Shown here piece by piece: positions 16,431 through 24,843 of a stretch of 64,000 nt of DNA. The DNA comes from Comamonadaceae bacterium. Lineage in GTDB: Bacteria > Pseudomonadota > Gammaproteobacteria > Burkholderiales > Burkholderiaceae_C. Position numbers and translations under genes: made by a program. Location: NCBI GenBank assembly GCA_947442105.1, contig CANEVH010000003.1, positions 31,704 through 95,703 of the forward strand, given 5' to 3'. The notes under the pieces are model-generated. The model was not told the DNA's origin. It searched no databases and saw only the letters and a list, made by a program, of their open reading frames with translations. Position 1 is the first letter of the stretch, and each line of letters starts with the position of its first letter.

Positions 16431-16733
16431 CTAGTCTTTGCTCTCTTGGGCGAGAAAAACCAGGATGACGATGAGACCAATCAAGGGCACCAAGACAATG
16501 AGTTGCCACCAACCGCTGCGCCCGGTGTCGTGCAGCCTGCGCGTTGCTGCCGCTGTTGAAGGCAGCAGTGTCCCCAAAGTGAACAAACCACTGACTATGG
16601 GATTGATCATGGAGGTGGCAAGGCCTGCCAACACGAGGAAGAGAACGAACCACCAGTACTCCGATCGCGATGCGCGGCCATTGAAATCGGCATACTTCTG
16701 AAAACAAACCCGTATGGCTTCTTGAAACGACAT
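16431..16733 (-). CDS. DUF805 family small membrane protein
   Basis: The 100-residue protein has the DUF805 opening FNGRASRSEYWWFVLF, two or three hydrophobic helices, and the conserved loop ATRRLHDTGRSGWW before the last helix. The start at 16733 is fixed by AGGAGG about 5 bases upstream. The family is an uncharacterised inner-membrane group (YhaH-like). The gene stands alone, with 65 bases to the adenine deaminase gene downstream. Confidence 0.88.
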   Translation of the reverse strand: MSFQEAIRVCFQKYADFNGRASRSEYWWFVLFLVLAGLATSMINPIVSGLFTLGTLLPSTAAATRRLHDTGRSGWWQLIVLVPLIGLIVILVFLAQESKD

Positions 16734-16886
16734 ATTTCCTCCTGATGCGGTGCGGCGCGCTGGCACAAAACTGACAAACCACTCATTCTTCGCGCGATAG
16801 TATCTTCTTGCCTGCCTTGCGAACGAATCGCCATGGCGCAGGCGGCCAATTCCCCATTACCGGCGCAGTGGCGGCGCGCTAATCCC

Positions 16887-17867
16887 TCAAGGCCCCGCCA
16901 CCGTCCCCGCAGCTTTGGGCAGCCCTCCGGCGCCAATCTGTGCCACATGCACCTCCACTTGGCGCACGCCGGTCTTGTCCAGCTCCAGGCGCAGCGCCCA
17001 GCCCCAGTTGTTGATGGGGTCTGAAAAGCCATCGAACACAAAATTGCCCAGGCTGTAAAAAATCGGCTTGCCTTGGTAGCGCTCGGTGTCTTGCACTTGG
17101 TGGGGGTGGCCTCCGATCACTGCGTCGGCGCCCGCGTCAATCATGGTGCGGGCGAGCTGGCGCTGGCGGGTGTTGGACACCGGGTCTTCCCAGCCCCAGT
17201 GCATGATGGGAATCACCACATCAGCCTTCCAGCGGCTGCGCGCGGCTTGGATGTCGCGCACCACTTGGGCGTCTTCGCTCCAGGCCACGCCGGGTTTGTC
17301 GGTGTCGGCCTCAAAGCTGCGGGGCTGAAATTCGTTGTAGCCCAAGATGGCGATGCGCAAGCCCTTGCGCTCCACGATCCACGGCGTGTGCGCCTCGCTC
17401 AGATTCAGACCACCACCGTAAACGCCCAGACCGGCTTGCTTCAGCAAGCCCAGCATTTGCGCAAAGGCCTGCGGGCCGTAGTCGCCCGAGTGGTTGTTGG
17501 CCAGGCCCACGGCGTCGAAGTGGCGTTTGACGTATTTGAGCGTGCTGGGTGGCACGCGGAACACATTGGGCTTGTCGTCCTCGGGGCTGCCAACGGTGGC
17601 CACCACGCATTCCAGGTTGCCAATGCGGATGTCGGCCTCTTTGAACAGCTTGGCGAAACCGGCAAACGGGTCTTGGCCCCGGCGCATGGCTTGGAGGGGG
17701 CCGTCTTCCAGCATGATGTCGCCCACTATCACCAGCGAGACGGTGTTGGCGCCCGACGCCACGGGCGCTTCGGCTGCAGCAGCTTGCGCACCTGCGCTGG
17801 CGGTCACCAAGATGGCGGCAGCCAGAGCGCGCCAAGCTCTGAACCCAGCCAAACCGTGCGCGCTCAT
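16887..17867 (-). CDS. CapA/PgsA-family metallophosphatase-like protein, exported
   Basis: The 326-residue protein has a signal peptide (cleavage near AGAQA) and the CapA fold: VIVGDIMLEDG near residue 47, GNLECVV, ANNHSGDYG, IMHWGWED and a C-terminal GGHPHQVQ-SLGNFVFD block. These residues form the binuclear-metal site of the calcineurin-like superfamily. CapA/PgsA proteins are linked to poly-gamma-glutamate synthesis or export, but no capB/capC genes are seen here, so the role is open. Its ATG overlaps the stop of the small secreted protein upstream (ATGA). Confidence 0.85.
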   Translation of the reverse strand: MSAHGLAGFRAWRALAAAILVTASAGAQAAAAEAPVASGANTVSLVIVGDIMLEDGPLQAMRRGQDPFAGFAKLFKEADIRIGNLECVVATVGSPEDDKPNVFRVPPSTLKYVKRHFDAVGLANNHSGDYGPQAFAQMLGLLKQAGLGVYGGGLNLSEAHTPWIVERKGLRIAILGYNEFQPRSFEADTDKPGVAWSEDAQVVRDIQAARSRWKADVVIPIMHWGWEDPVSNTRQRQLARTMIDAGADAVIGGHPHQVQDTERYQGKPIFYSLGNFVFDGFSDPINNWGWALRLELDKTGVRQVEVHVAQIGAGGLPKAAGTVAGP

Positions 17868-18301
17868 GGCGCCACCTCGGCCAGCGCACAGTGGTATTGC
17901 AGCTCTTTGCCAAGCAGGGGCGAATACAGGGCCACGCGGCCGGTCAGCGCGTCTGGCGCTGGGTTGCGCAGCGCTTGCGGCTGCCGGTATTGGACGTGTT
18001 GCATGACCATGGGTTGGCGCCGAGTGGTGTAGTAGACGTAGATGTTGACGCTCTCCAGGCCCTGTTCGTCGCCCAGCAAGATGGCCTTGAAGCGAAAGCG
18101 GTTGCCAATGGGCACCGCCGCTACGGTGTAGGGGTCGGTGGCCAGTCCGTGCACGGTGTGGTGGGTTTCAGAATTGACATCAAAGGTGCATTGCAGTTGC
18201 GCGCTGGCCAGTGCCGCGCAAGGCAAAAAGGCCAGCCACAGGGCGGCAACACAAAGGGGCGGCAGGGGCGGACGTTGGCGGGGTTTCACGGTGCGGTGCA
18301 T
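17864..18301 (-). CDS. Secreted protein of unknown function, coupled to the CapA-like gene
   Basis: The 145-residue protein has an N-terminal signal peptide (hydrophobic stretch about 15-32, ending ALASAQ). The mature domain has two cysteines (QCTF near the start and YHCAL near the end), probably a disulphide, and is rich in beta-forming residues. I do not recognise a family. Its 4-base overlap with the CapA-like gene suggests the two act together in the periplasm or at the surface. The 111 bases between it and sauT hold nothing evident. Confidence 0.65.
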   Translation of the reverse strand: MHRTVKPRQRPPLPPLCVAALWLAFLPCAALASAQLQCTFDVNSETHHTVHGLATDPYTVAAVPIGNRFRFKAILLGDEQGLESVNIYVYYTTRRQPMVMQHVQYRQPQALRNPAPDALTGRVALYSPLLGKELQYHCALAEVAP

Positions 18302-18412
18302 CCAGACGGTTGGTGGGCCTGCGCCGTGGTGGGCGCAGCGTTGGTGGTCGGTCTTCGGGGCCTGGTTGGCACCGTGGGCGGCGGCGCGCAGTGTATGCGC
18401 AGCCGCACCGCG

Positions 18413-19963
18413 TTAGGCCGCGTGCTGGGCCACCCAGTCCACCAGCTTCAGGCGCTGCACTTTGCCCGAGGGGCCACGCGGCAAGTCGTGCACAAAGTGA
18501 AACACTTTGGGCGTCTTGAAGCGCCCCAGCGCCGTGGTGCAAAAGTCGCGCAGCGCGGGCTCATCCGCCGCGTGGCCGTCGCGCAGCACCACGCAGACCA
18601 TGATGTCCTGGCCGTAGTGCGCATCCGCAATGCCCACGGCGGCGGCGTCCAGCACGGCGGGGTGGCGCAAGAGCGCCTCGTCAATCTCGCGCGGGGCGAT
18701 GTTTTCGCCGCCTTTGATGATGAGTTCTTTGATGCGCCCGGTGACAAAGAAGAAGCCGTCCGCGTCGCGGTGGCCTAAGTCGCCGGTGCGCAGCCAGCCG
18801 TCGGGGGTGAAGCTCGCGCGCGTGGCCTCCTCGTTCTTGTAGTAGCCGCGCATCACCTGCGGGCCGCGGATGGCAATCTCGCCCGTGGTGCCGTCCGGCA
18901 CCGCTTGCAGCGCGGCGTCGATCACGCGGGCCTCGCAGCCCGAGGCGCGGCCCACGGCGCCCAACTTGCGCAAGCCAGGCTCCAGCGGGTTGGAAAAAGC
19001 CGGTGCTACGGTTTCGGTCAGGCCCATGGTCTCGATGATGCCAATTCCAAATTTGGTCTCAAACGCACGCAAATGCGCCGGTGGCAGCGCGGCTGATGCG
19101 CTGCGACAAAAGCGGATGCCCGCCACACTGGCTTGCGGCGCCGCGCCTTCGAGCAAATAGGAAATCATGGTTGGCACCACATTGATCCAGGTGCAGCCGC
19201 TGCCCGTAGCCTGTTGCCAAAAGGCGCCAGCCGAAAACTTGGGCGGCATGGCCAGGCTGCCGCCATGCGCCAGGGGCGCGAGCATGGTCACAGCAAAGGC
19301 GTTGATGTGGTACAGCGGCAGCACCGCCAGCACCCGGTCGCGGGCCTCCAGCGCATGCTCGGCGCTGATGGCGCGTGCGTTGGCGGCCAGGTTAGCCTGC
19401 GTCAGCATCACGCCCTTGGGCACGCCGGTGGTGCCCGAGGTGTACATCAGCAGCGCCAGCGCATCGAGGCTGGGCGTGGGGGTGTCGGCCTCTAGGCTAG
19501 GCAGAATGTCTTGGGCCGAGTCATAGTCCGGGCTGCACACCAAGAGCGCAATCGGGCGCTGCAGCGTGGCCAGCACGGAGCGCACACGCTCGGCCCAGTC
19601 GGGGCTGGCGATGACGAGCTTGCAGTCGCTGTGCTCCAGCACATAGGCCATTTGCGTGGCGCTGCTGAGCAGGTTAACCGGGTTAACGCACCAGCCGCCG
19701 TACAAAGCGCCCAGCAGCAGGCGCAAGGTGTTCAGGCCATTGGGCATGACCAGCGACACCGTGTCGCCCGGCTGCAAACCCTGGCTCAACAGAAGCGTGG
19801 CCACTTGGCGGCAACTGCGCGCCAAGTCGCCAAAGCTGAGCTGCGCGCCCACGCCATCGGCGGCGTCCGCTGGCACGGCCAGCGCGTACACCGCCGCGGG
19901 CTGCAGCGCCGCCTGCGCGTCAATCAATGCGCGCACGGTGCGCGCTGTGTCCAAAGAACTCAT
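18413..19963 (-). CDS. sauT: AMP-forming acyl-CoA ligase, probable sulfoacetate-CoA ligase SauT
   Basis: The 516-residue ANL-superfamily enzyme has the P-loop LLMYTSGTTGVPKG near residue 175, the GLTE motif, DGWLRTGDLG near 390 and the C-terminal lysine motif RGPSGKVQR. By sequence alone it could be any acid-thiol ligase. Its ATG overlaps the stop of the sulfoacetaldehyde dehydrogenase gene, as in the sauS-sauT pair known from Cupriavidus necator, which makes sulfoacetate the likely substrate: sulfoacetate + ATP + CoA to sulfoacetyl-CoA + AMP + PPi. xsc and soeABC further along support this. Confidence 0.8.
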   Translation of the reverse strand: MSSLDTARTVRALIDAQAALQPAAVYALAVPADAADGVGAQLSFGDLARSCRQVATLLLSQGLQPGDTVSLVMPNGLNTLRLLLGALYGGWCVNPVNLLSSATQMAYVLEHSDCKLVIASPDWAERVRSVLATLQRPIALLVCSPDYDSAQDILPSLEADTPTPSLDALALLMYTSGTTGVPKGVMLTQANLAANARAISAEHALEARDRVLAVLPLYHINAFAVTMLAPLAHGGSLAMPPKFSAGAFWQQATGSGCTWINVVPTMISYLLEGAAPQASVAGIRFCRSASAALPPAHLRAFETKFGIGIIETMGLTETVAPAFSNPLEPGLRKLGAVGRASGCEARVIDAALQAVPDGTTGEIAIRGPQVMRGYYKNEEATRASFTPDGWLRTGDLGHRDADGFFFVTGRIKELIIKGGENIAPREIDEALLRHPAVLDAAAVGIADAHYGQDIMVCVVLRDGHAADEPALRDFCTTALGRFKTPKVFHFVHDLPRGPSGKVQRLKLVDWVAQHAA

Positions 19964-21399
19964 GCGCGGCCAAACTTGGCAAAGTAGGTGCCAAAAATCG
20001 CGTCCTCGGTGGGCAGGCGCTCAGGGATGGGACGCGAAATGCGGGTGATGTTGAGGTAATGCCGGTAGTTCATGTTGTCCGAGAAGTTGTTTTTGCCCCA
20101 GGTGCCGCAGCCCATGGACAACGAAAAAGGCAGGCCGTTGTCAAAACTGCCGCCCGTGGCAATGCAGTGCGCCTGGTCGACGATGACGCGGCTGACTGGC
20201 AGCTCTTGCCCCAGGCGCAGCGCGCGCGCAGGCAAGGCGCTGTGCAAACCGACCGAGTGGCCCGCGCCCTGGAAGGTGTAAATGCGCTCGACCAGCGCAA
20301 TTGCGACGTCAAAGTCCGCCGCGCCATAGAGGGTGAGCACCGGGCACAGCTTTTCGCCCGAGAACGGGTGGTCGTCGCCCACGCCGTCTTCTTCCACCAG
20401 CAAGATGCGCGGCTGGAGCCCGGCCACATCTAGCAGCCCGGCGCGCTCGGCCACCACGGTGGCGCTTTGGCCGATGACGGCGGGGGAGAGTTTGCCGTCG
20501 GGCCACATCACCGCCTGCAAAGCCTTCTTTTGGGCGGCGCTCAGCAGCACTGCGCCCTGGTCCTGCAAGGCGGCTATTGCCGCAGTGCGCACCGCATCCA
20601 GCAGCACCAGGCTGTTCTCAGACGAGCAGCTGGTGGCGTTGTCAAAGGTTTTGGAGCGCAAGATGCGCTCGGCGGCCAGGGCCAGGTCGGCGGTCTCATC
20701 GACGATGCCCGCCACATTGCCCGCGCCTACGCCAAAGGCCGGGGTGCCGCTGGCGTAAGCCGCGCGCACATTGGCCTGCGAACCGGTAGCCACTACCAAG
20801 TCGCAAGCGGCCATGAGCGCGTAAGTAGCGGCCTTGCTGATGGGGGAAGGCAGCATTTGCACCAGGTCGCGCGGCGCGCCTATGCGGTCAAACTCCGCGT
20901 GGATGTATTCCAAGAGCCGCGCGCTGGTGGCCCAGCCCTTGGGCGAGGGCGCCACGATGACGGCGTTGCGGCCCTTGAGCGCGTTGATGATTTTGTTGGC
21001 CGGGGTGGCCGCCGGGTTGGTGGACGGGGTGATGGCGCAGACCACGCCGACCGGGCGGGCGATTTCGGTAATGCCGTTGGCGGCGTCCTCGTGGATCACG
21101 CCCACCGACTTAGCGCCCTGCAGGTCGCGCAGCAGGCCAAAGGTTTTGCGGTAGTTTTTGCGCACCTTGTCGGGCACGTTGCCAATGCCGGTGTCGACCA
21201 CGGCCAGCTCGGCCAGGGCCTGGTTGCGCCCGGGCTCGATGATGGCCCAGCCCGCAGCGGCCACCAGCTCGTCGACCCGGGCCTGGTCGTAGCCGTTGGC
21301 GATGTGCTGGGCCGCACGGGCGCGCAGCAGTAGTGCTTGCACAATGGCTTGGGCCTCCAAGTCGGCCGGTTTGGGGTTTGCCGAAGAACTTGCGTGCAT
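19960..21399 (-). CDS. sauS: Acylating sulfoacetaldehyde dehydrogenase SauS
   Basis: The 479-residue CoA-acylating aldehyde dehydrogenase has a Rossmann region ARPVGVVCAITPSTNPAATP near residue 120, catalytic cysteine in NATSCSSENS near 260, and the C-terminal MGCGTWGKNNFSDNMNYRH block typical of the SauS/EutE-AdhE branch. SauS reduces sulfoacetyl-CoA to sulfoacetaldehyde with NAD(P)H. I choose the ATG at 21399 because it lies right at the TctC-gene stop (TGAGATG) and matches family length; an upstream start would run into that gene. It is followed directly by sauT. Confidence 0.9.
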   Translation of the reverse strand: MHASSSANPKPADLEAQAIVQALLLRARAAQHIANGYDQARVDELVAAAGWAIIEPGRNQALAELAVVDTGIGNVPDKVRKNYRKTFGLLRDLQGAKSVGVIHEDAANGITEIARPVGVVCAITPSTNPAATPANKIINALKGRNAVIVAPSPKGWATSARLLEYIHAEFDRIGAPRDLVQMLPSPISKAATYALMAACDLVVATGSQANVRAAYASGTPAFGVGAGNVAGIVDETADLALAAERILRSKTFDNATSCSSENSLVLLDAVRTAAIAALQDQGAVLLSAAQKKALQAVMWPDGKLSPAVIGQSATVVAERAGLLDVAGLQPRILLVEEDGVGDDHPFSGEKLCPVLTLYGAADFDVAIALVERIYTFQGAGHSVGLHSALPARALRLGQELPVSRVIVDQAHCIATGGSFDNGLPFSLSMGCGTWGKNNFSDNMNYRHYLNITRISRPIPERLPTEDAIFGTYFAKFGRA

Positions 21400-21400
21400 C

Positions 21401-22393
21401 TCAATCCGCCTTGATGTTGGCGTCTTTGGCCAGTTTGGCCCACTTCGACAGCTCGGCGGCAATCACCTTGCCCAGCGCCTCGGGCGTGCCGCCCACCGCT
21501 TCGGCGCCTTGCTCCAGCAACTGGGCGCGAATGGCGGGCTCGGCCAGCACGGTGTTGAGCGCCTTGTTCAGCTTGTCAATAATGGCCTGGGGCGTTTTGG
21601 CTGGTACCAGCATGGCGTACCAAGAATCGACCTCAAAGTCCGCCACACCGGCTTCTTGCATGGTAGGCACGTCTGGGAAAGCGGCACTGCGCTTGACGGT
21701 AGACACCGCCAGCGCCTTGAGCTTGCCCGACTTGACGTGCTGCGCGGCGGCGGGAATGGACACCCACAGGTAAGGCACCTGGCCACCCATCACGTCGGTA
21801 ATGGCCGGGCCGCCGCCCCGGTAAGGGATGTGCAGCATTGGCGCACCGGTGCGTATCACCATCAGCTCACCGGCCAGGTGGCCGGGAGAGCCGTTGCCCA
21901 CCGAAGCAAACGAAGACTTGTCGGGTGCCGCCTTGGCCTGGGCCACCACGTCGGCTACGTTGCGTACGGGGATGGACGTGTTGGCGACCAAGATTTGCGG
22001 CAATGAGGCCACCAGCCCCACGGGTTCGAAATCTTTGAGCGTGTCGTAGGGCAGCTTCGGGAAGATGGCCGGGTTGATGGTGTGCGAGCTCAGGGTGAAC
22101 AGCACGGTATAGCCGTCGGGCGCGGACTTGGCCACCACGTCGGTGCCCAAGGAGCCACCAGCACCGCCCTTGTTGTCAATCAACACGTTCTGGCCCAGCG
22201 CCGCTTGCAGGCGCATTTGCACGATGCGCGCCACCACGTCGGTGCCGCCACCGGGCGGGTAAGGCACGACAAATTTGATCGGCTTGTCGGGGTAGTTGGC
22301 CTGGGCTTGCGCCGCCAAGGGGGGGAGCAGGCCTAGGGCAGCCGCGGTCAGCGCCAGGCGCAGGGTGTGGCGGCGGGTGGAATGCAGTGTCAT
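21401..22393 (-). CDS. TctC/Bug-family periplasmic binding protein, probable sulfoacetate receptor
   Basis: The 330-residue protein has a signal peptide (RRHTLRLALTAAALGLLPPLAAQA) and the Bug-family opening YPDKPIKFVVPYPPGGGTD, with later blocks GGAGGSLG and GSPGHLAGE. Such proteins bind small carboxylates for tripartite tricarboxylate transporters; orphan copies without tctA/tctB are abundant in Burkholderiales, and none of those membrane genes is in the window. Being between the regulator and sauS, it probably binds sulfoacetate. It may supply a distant TctAB or act as a sensor. The ATG at 22393 has GGAGAT 5 bases upstream. Confidence 0.88.
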   Translation of the reverse strand: MTLHSTRRHTLRLALTAAALGLLPPLAAQAQANYPDKPIKFVVPYPPGGGTDVVARIVQMRLQAALGQNVLIDNKGGAGGSLGTDVVAKSAPDGYTVLFTLSSHTINPAIFPKLPYDTLKDFEPVGLVASLPQILVANTSIPVRNVADVVAQAKAAPDKSSFASVGNGSPGHLAGELMVIRTGAPMLHIPYRGGGPAITDVMGGQVPYLWVSIPAAAQHVKSGKLKALAVSTVKRSAAFPDVPTMQEAGVADFEVDSWYAMLVPAKTPQAIIDKLNKALNTVLAEPAIRAQLLEQGAEAVGGTPEALGKVIAAELSKWAKLAKDANIKAD

Positions 22394-22413
22394 CGGTATC
22401 TCCTTGGGGTGGT

Positions 22414-23313
22414 TCAGGGCTGCGAGGGCAGCGGGACGGGGCTCGGGCAATTGATAGCAGGCCGGGGGCGCGTGCCCCCGACCTGGGGGTTGGTGGGGCG
22501 AGCGGTCGGGCGCGCTATGGCAACGCTGCCGGGGCGGTCAGCGCATGCGCTGGCGGGCAAACCCAGGCTGGTGCTGGCCTGTGCGGCGCAGGCGCACAAA
22601 GGCTGCGCCAAGGCTGCTGCCTGCGCCGGGCTGCAGCGAATGGCGGGCACGCTCATGCCCACGGCCGCCACGGCTTCTCCCCGGGCGTTGAACACCGTCG
22701 CGCCCAGGCCGCAAACGCCCAGCCGCCATTCCTGCGCATTGCTGGCCCAGCCGCGCGTGCGCGCTGCGGCCAGGTCGGCTTGTAGCGCCTGCAGCGTGGT
22801 CAAGGTGTGGGGCGTGTGCGCGGGCAAAGCGTCACCGCTTGCGCCCAGTTGCGCCCGCAACGCCGAGTCATCGAGTGCCAGCGCCGCCAGCAGCGCCTTG
22901 CCCGAGGCCGCACAGTGCGCGGGCGCCCGTCCGCCCACGCGCGAATACGCCGCCACCGGCATGGGGCTGTCAAATTTGTCCAGGTAAACAATGTCCGGTC
23001 CCTGCAGCACCGCCAGGTGAATCGTCTCGCCCGTGGCTTGCGCCAGCGCGGCCAAAAATGGATGCAAGCGGTCTTTGAGGTCTACCGCGCCATCGACCAA
23101 ACCGCCCAGTTCAAACAGCTTGAGGCTGGCAAAGTACCGGCTGTCGTCTAAGCTTTGCCGCGCCCAGCCGCATTGCACCAGGGTTTGCAGGGTGCGGTGC
23201 GCGTTGCTGCGCCCTAGCCCCAGGGCCTGCGCCACTTCGCCCAGGCGGGCGCCCTCAGCTTGGCGGGCCAGCCAATCCAGTACCCCCAAGCCTTTGGCCA
23301 ATGTGGTGTCCAC
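22414..23313 (-). CDS. IclR-family regulator of the sau operon
   Basis: The protein has an N-terminal winged helix-turn-helix (LGEVAQALGLGRSNAHRTLQ, about 22-42) and an IclR effector domain (AHCAASGKALLAAL near 135). I place the start at the GTG at 23313 (299 aa), because a TTG start at 23400 would put the promoter inside the gene. The -10-like TATATA ends only 9 bases before this GTG, so the transcript may be almost leaderless. The last 40 residues are a proline-rich tail unlike the family. IclR-type regulators are known beside sau genes in some bacteria. It ends 20 bases before the binding-protein gene, so the regulator leads the operon. Confidence 0.82.
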   Translation of the reverse strand: MDTTLAKGLGVLDWLARQAEGARLGEVAQALGLGRSNAHRTLQTLVQCGWARQSLDDSRYFASLKLFELGGLVDGAVDLKDRLHPFLAALAQATGETIHLAVLQGPDIVYLDKFDSPMPVAAYSRVGGRAPAHCAASGKALLAALALDDSALRAQLGASGDALPAHTPHTLTTLQALQADLAAARTRGWASNAQEWRLGVCGLGATVFNARGEAVAAVGMSVPAIRCSPAQAAALAQPLCACAAQASTSLGLPASACADRPGSVAIARPTARPTNPQVGGTRPRPAINCPSPVPLPSQP

Positions 23314-23321
23314 AGTTTTTC

Positions 23322-23351
23322 TATATATTGGAACGTTAATTTGAATGTCAG
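23322..23351 (-). promoter_or_regulatory. Putative sau operon promoter with an operator-like spacer
   Basis: On the minus strand CTGACA (23346-23351) and TATATA (23322-23327) are separated by 18 bases. The spacer holds a motif (plus strand ATTGGAACGTTAATTTGAAT, 23327-23346) that agrees at 13 of 20 positions with a motif upstream of xsc at 36258-36277. A regulator bound there would block RNA polymerase. Confidence 0.5.
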
Positions 23352-23592
23352 AACAATTATGCGTATTTGGCGCCGCCTGTGTCTCGGGGTAAACCCGCAA
23401 ACCGCAGGCGCCTTGGCATCATTGCGGCCCTAGCACCGTACAGTCCGCCGGGGTCTGATGCCACTCGGCGGGGACTTTTGTTGTGGCATGGCAATTGCTG
23501 ACAAGCTTGTGTCCACAGCCCAGCGCGTTGTATCGTCATGTTTTTGACAGCTGCAACGGTGCGATGCCCTGCTACCTGCCCAGGAGAATTTC

Positions 23593-24375
23593 ATGCCAGT
23601 TATGTGCAAGCGCTTTGCGCCACTCTTTCAACTCCAGCGGCTTGTGAGGCACCTGCTGGGCGTTGCCGCTTTGCTAGCCGCCACATCCGCACATGCAGGT
23701 CTGTCAAGAACGGACGCTGTACCGCTGTCGACGGCGATGTTCTCCGGCCTCACCTCCAGCCACACCTACACCCCCAGCACGGGCGAAACACTGGGCCGCA
23801 TCGTGGCCAAAACCCTGCCCAACAGCCCCTTGAGCGAAGACTTGTTGGTCCAGGCCTTTGTCAGCCTGAACCCCCAAGCCTTTAGCACTGGCAAAAACAG
23901 CCGCACTTTGAGCGCCGCCGCCCTCAAGGTGCCCAACCACAACCAGTTGGTGCAACTGGTGCTGGCGAAAAACGAAGCTGCGCGGCCCGCCGTATTAGCG
24001 GCAGTGGCGGCGCAAGAGACACAGGCCAAGTCGGCGCTACTGCCTACGCCACGACCAGCCGAAAAACGTGAAAACTGGGTGCGCTACGCCGGCGGACCGG
24101 TGAAGGCGCCGCTCAACTTTGACGGCAGCGCCCCCGAGCGCAAAGGCTGGGTGCACTACCTGGGCGCTGCGGTACAACTTGCCCTGGGCGCCAGCGGCCT
24201 CAGCCCGGACGCCCTGCGCTGGGTGCATTACCCCCGCGTGGCCGTGGCCGCCGACGCCAATCCCTCTGCGCCTGCAGCGGCGCTGCCCGAAGGCACCGCA
24301 GACACCCGCCACTGGGTGCGCTACACCGCCGGGCGCAGCTACCCGGTGCAGCAGTTTGCGCAGTTGTTTGAGTGA
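23593..24375 (+). CDS. Secreted FimV-like N-terminal domain protein with four WV[R/H]Y motifs
   Basis: The 260-residue protein has AGGAGA 5 bases upstream of its ATG and a signal peptide (residues about 20-35, ending TSAHA). Residues 58-118 (YTPSTGETLGRIVAKT, VQAFVSLNPQAFSTGKNSRT, LKVP) match the LysM-like N-terminal domain of FimV, the pole-organising type IV pilus protein. The C-terminal half repeats a short motif, WVRY at 162, WVHY at 186, WVHY at 210 and WVRY at 241, in an Ala/Pro-rich background. No family is known to me for this half. It is convergent with the pilin operon, suggesting a pilus-linked envelope role. Confidence 0.6.
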   Translation: MPVMCKRFAPLFQLQRLVRHLLGVAALLAATSAHAGLSRTDAVPLSTAMFSGLTSSHTYTPSTGETLGRIVAKTLPNSPLSEDLLVQAFVSLNPQAFSTGKNSRTLSAAALKVPNHNQLVQLVLAKNEAARPAVLAAVAAQETQAKSALLPTPRPAEKRENWVRYAGGPVKAPLNFDGSAPERKGWVHYLGAAVQLALGASGLSPDALRWVHYPRVAVAADANPSAPAAALPEGTADTRHWVRYTAGRSYPVQQFAQLFE

Positions 24376-24408
24376 ACCTTCAAGACATCCGCACGAGGTC
24401 TGGCTCGC

Positions 24409-24843
24409 TTACCAGCAGCCGGCCGCCGGCGTGCGTGTACCAGTTTCGGTCACTGTCATGGTCGTACAGCTTGCGTCAGCGCTCACCTGCGTGCCTGTCG
24501 CGGATGCTTTAACGGTGTAACGCGAAGCGGTGGCTCTCGGCAAAGAGAAGCTGTAGTACTTGGTCAAGTCCGCCTGGCATTGCTGGGCAGACGATGCTGG
24601 CAGGGCCGCACCGGCATAGCTCATGGCCGTGGTGTAGATGCGCTCCATGTACTGCGCCTGCTCCACCAAACAGCCTTGCGCCGCATTGCGCCGCGACTTC
24701 GCCACGCTGCTCTGGTAGCTGCCAAAGGCAATGCGTGCCAGTATGCCGACGATGGCCACCACGATCATCAGCTCGATCAGGGTGAAGCCGCACAGGCGAA
24801 GGCGCCTTGCCTTGCGGGGCTTGGTTATATTGAGGACGGTCAT
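24409..24843 (-). CDS. pilE: PilE-type minor pilin
   Basis: The 144-residue type IV pilin-like protein has prepilin peptidase motif CG|FTLIELMIVVAIVGIL (glutamate at mature position 5) followed by the usual amphipathic helix. A C-terminal pair of cysteines (DASCTTMT and AAGCW) should form the D-region disulphide loop. Its ATG at 24843 overlaps the pilY1 stop (ATGA). PilE follows pilY1 in the pilVWXY1E arrangement of minor-pilin operons, where these proteins prime pilus assembly and present PilY1 at the tip. Confidence 0.92.
   Translation of the reverse strand: MTVLNITKPRKARRLRLCGFTLIELMIVVAIVGILARIAFGSYQSSVAKSRRNAAQGCLVEQAQYMERIYTTAMSYAGAALPASSAQQCQADLTKYYSFSLPRATASRYTVKASATGTQVSADASCTTMTVTETGTRTPAAGCW

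Noticed and set aside
18413-19963. Calling the AMP-forming ligase a 4-coumarate or long-chain acyl-CoA ligase
   Set aside because: The general motifs allow it, but the overlap with sauS and the xsc/soe genes nearby make sulfoacetate more likely.
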